From an uncultured Peptostreptococcus sp. (GTDB taxonomy: Bacteria; Bacillota; Clostridia; Peptostreptococcales; Peptostreptococcaceae): a stretch of DNA of 64,000 bases. This document shows, piece after piece, positions 62,109-64,000 of this stretch; position 1 is the stretch's first letter; each line of letters starts with the position of its first letter. The notes beneath the pieces were generated by a model. It searched no databases, was not told the DNA's origin, and saw nothing but the letters and a program-made list of their open reading frames with translations. A program made the translations under genes and the position numbers. Where the stretch lies: contig CAAEUW010000029.1 in the NCBI GenBank assembly GCA_900759325.1, forward strand, positions 1 through 64,000. Reading direction: 5' to 3'.

Positions 62109-63578
62109 TTAATAGCCAAGTATTGCTTTTGACACAGTATTATATCCACCTATGATATAATTAGTCTTATTTACTGTTAGTGCCTTATTGTCCTTTGATA
62201 TTGAGTCCTTCTTCACAAGTAGCAGGTTCTTACCACCATCGTTTAAAAGGTTGACTGCACTTAGGGCATCGGCAAAGCTACTTCCATTAGCAAGTATGTT
62301 TTCATTGTACTTAAGTATTTCAGCTACCTGGTTAGATGTTGATTCCCTATCCTGACCAAAAATCCTGTATACCTTATCTCCCTTTACTGCCTTTAGCCTA
62401 GTTTCTATATCATGACCTACTGAGTTCTTTCCACCTATTATGTAGGCATCCCTATATGTAGCCAAATTATTAGGTAGCTTGTTGACACTGTTGACCAGTA
62501 GGATTGGTGAATTTAGCTTCTTGGCAAGTGGTGTTGCTGAAAGTGCATCGGCAAATTTTCTGCCATCAGTAAATATTATATGCCTAGATGCTCCAAATTC
62601 TTTTACCAGCTTGGCTGAAGTCTCATACCTGTCATTTCCTGAGATCCTTCTTACATTTAGACCAGCTAGCTGTGTCGCAATGTTGGTAGGAACTGAGTTT
62701 AAACCTCCTACTATAATTACATTAGTAGCTCCCAGATCCTTTATAAGCTTGATTGCATCTGTCTTTAGACCTGTCTTGTCAGAGAATATGATAGGTGCAT
62801 TGTACTTCATAGCAAGTGGACCAGCTGCAAGTGGATCAGCAAAGCTGTTGCCTGAAGCTACTAGGACAGTCTGACTTGACTTGAAGGTCTTCCTTACTGA
62901 GGCAAGGTTTGTAGCAAACCTATCATTACCACTGATTCTTCTTCCATCACTTGGCTGGACTGGTGTCACCTGGTCTGGGTTAATGTCTGAACCAGCTCCA
63001 TATGTGGCATTTATAAAGAAGCTCTTATTAACTATTTTTCCATCTGACTCTCTCAAAGAATAGTAGATGCATAAGGCTAGGTGATTACCAACCTTAAGAT
63101 TGGCTGTATTTATAGTTAAGCTAAACTTGCCATCCTGTGTATTAACATTGTATTTTGGATTTGAAATAAGGGCATCTGTAGTAGGTACAAACTTCTTATC
63201 AGTGAACTCCTTGTCTGTAAGTGTGTACACAGATACTCCTATTCCTCTTACTAGCTGGCCATTAACCACACTCTGGCCCACCCCTATTGATGTTGGCAGG
63301 TCAATAGTAACCTTGGCATCGGCCTCAATTTTTGACTTCACGTCAGCTAGGTTTTCTAGTTGAACAGCTGAGTTTGTCACATTATCTTTATTTTCCTTTG
63401 GCTGACTAGTACTCACATCCTCCCTCTTAAGGTTGTCAGTCGAGATAATTTCTTCGACCACTAAGCTTGACTGGTCATCAACCACTTCGTTTGACTCTGC
63501 AAGAGACAAGCCACCCGCATAGGCCAAGATATTTACAACCATAGATAGGGTAAGTACCATCGATATCCTTCTATTCAT
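62109..63578 (-). CDS. Secreted cell-wall protein with three CWB2 repeats
   Basis: This 489-aa protein has a signal peptide (MNRRISMVLTLSMVVNILAY, cleavage near 27-29). A low-complexity Ser/Glu/Asp-rich region (30-80) is followed by an unrecognised domain (about 85-205), and the C-terminal 280 residues hold three CWB2 repeats (about 213-300, 305-395, 400-489). CWB2 repeats anchor Clostridium difficile S-layer-family proteins to the anionic polymer of the wall. The repeats begin ISGNDRFATNL, ISGNDRYETSAK and IFGQDRESTSNQ. No enzymatic domain is visible. RBS is AAGGAGG. It is monocistronic. Confidence 0.92.
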   Translation of the reverse strand: MNRRISMVLTLSMVVNILAYAGGLSLAESNEVVDDQSSLVVEEIISTDNLKREDVSTSQPKENKDNVTNSAVQLENLADVKSKIEADAKVTIDLPTSIGVGQSVVNGQLVRGIGVSVYTLTDKEFTDKKFVPTTDALISNPKYNVNTQDGKFSLTINTANLKVGNHLALCIYYSLRESDGKIVNKSFFINATYGAGSDINPDQVTPVQPSDGRRISGNDRFATNLASVRKTFKSSQTVLVASGNSFADPLAAGPLAMKYNAPIIFSDKTGLKTDAIKLIKDLGATNVIIVGGLNSVPTNIATQLAGLNVRRISGNDRYETSAKLVKEFGASRHIIFTDGRKFADALSATPLAKKLNSPILLVNSVNKLPNNLATYRDAYIIGGKNSVGHDIETRLKAVKGDKVYRIFGQDRESTSNQVAEILKYNENILANGSSFADALSAVNLLNDGGKNLLLVKKDSISKDNKALTVNKTNYIIGGYNTVSKAILGY

Positions 63579-63847
63579 TTTTATTCCCTCCTTTTAACTA
63601 CATATCATATATTTACTATAGGTGTAGCTACTTATATGATTTCATATCATTATCCTAAATCCATATAGACATATATATTGAAATTTGAAACCATATATCT
63701 TTATATAATAACATATAATCCATAATTAATGCAAATTTCGTCAATTGATTGACTATATTAGGTCTAATAATCCCAAAAACTAATACATAATTATACTTTT
63801 ATGTTATACTAACTATGTTAAATGTAATATAGATTGGAGGTAACGAC

Positions 63848-64000
63848 TTGAAAAATAGGCTTGAAGACCAGGAATATAAAAAACAAACCATCAAGCTTGC
63901 CCTCTTCCTAGGTGAACTCCTAGTGAAAAACGGAGCGGAAACCTACAGGGTTGAGGATAGTGTCATTAGAATTTGTAAATCAAGAGGCTATAACCATATC
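63848..64000 (+). CDS. ThrE-family (PF06738) threonine/serine exporter, partial
   Basis: The reading frame begins at a TTG codon preceded by GGAGG and a 7-nt spacer, and is cut by the window end. The 51 visible residues include LALFLGELLVKNGAETYRVE, DSVIRICKSRGY, the N-terminal signature of the ThrE/YjjP DUF1212 family of small-amino-acid exporters. It faces away from the CWB2 gene. The 269-nt divergent gap (63579-63847) holds only AT-rich sequence with a possible -10 (TATACT) near 63815; I see no clear -35. Confidence 0.8.
   Translation, partial: MKNRLEDQEYKKQTIKLALFLGELLVKNGAETYRVEDSVIRICKSRGYNHI

Noticed and set aside
1..64000. CRISPR array, tRNA, rRNA, IS element or prophage
   Set aside because: I saw no regularly spaced repeats, no transposase or phage genes and no cloverleaf candidate on reading both strands; a tool search could still find short RNAs.

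Overview
The window is AT-rich chromosomal DNA from a low-GC Gram-positive anaerobe (Firmicutes, class Clostridia). Most genes have strong GGAGG-type ribosome binding sites, several start with TTG or GTG, and most transcription units end in hairpin terminators. Gene content (DivIVA/SepF division block, a cell-wall protein with CWB2 repeats, a pot polyamine operon under an XRE-cupin regulator, M16 peptidase pair next to lgt) resembles Peptostreptococcaceae. A predicted D-aspartate cross-bridge cluster would fit a Peptostreptococcus-like coccus. This placement is inference from memory of gene orders. No rRNA, tRNA, CRISPR array, IS element or prophage was seen.

Layout. 0.2-6.3 kb (minus strand): divIVA, ylmH-like, yggT, sepF, yggS, gpsA, plsY and der, for division, phospholipid and ribosome functions. 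6.4-10.2 kb: a histidine kinase/response regulator pair downstream of nrdR, then ftsZ with its own terminator and promoter. 10.3-21.3 kb: a reduced dcw-type run on the minus strand (lgt, rsmH, murF, mraY, murD, murG), preceded by the YfmF/YfmH peptidase pair, a cytosolic leucine-rich-repeat protein and ychF. 21.6-23.6 kb (plus): ECF sigma factor and membrane anti-sigma factor. 23.7-27.2 kb (minus): aslA-racD-murE, a D-aspartate ligase, an aspartate racemase and MurE, which together predict a D-Asp bridge on a non-DAP stem peptide. 27.5-45 kb: mixed housekeeping genes (PF06541 membrane protein, cation efflux, Maf, phosphohexomutase, transaldolase, a three-gene macrolide-type ABC exporter, pyrC, GIY-YIG, NUDIX, Mrp, adenosine deaminase, Na/Pi transporter). 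The last of these is an unusual pair: a RelA/SpoT-domain protein followed by a MoaA-like radical-SAM protein that has lost every iron-sulfur cysteine. 45.2-57.4 kb: a complete glycogen system, glgB-C-D-A-P on the minus strand facing away from a GH13 amylase and malQ on the plus strand. 57.5-61.9 kb: regulator-potA-B-C-D on the minus strand. 62.1-63.6 kb: secreted CWB2 protein. The window ends inside a ThrE-type exporter gene.

How it works together: the cell-wall genes (mur, mraY, lgt, ftsZ, sepF, divIVA, aslA/racD) cover precursor synthesis, bridge formation and septum positioning. The glycogen genes cover ADP-glucose synthesis, polymerisation, branching and breakdown, with phosphohexomutase and transaldolase linking to central sugar metabolism. 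The most unusual observation is the pair at 42.8-45.1 kb, in which both proteins keep the fold of known nucleotide enzymes but lack key residues.
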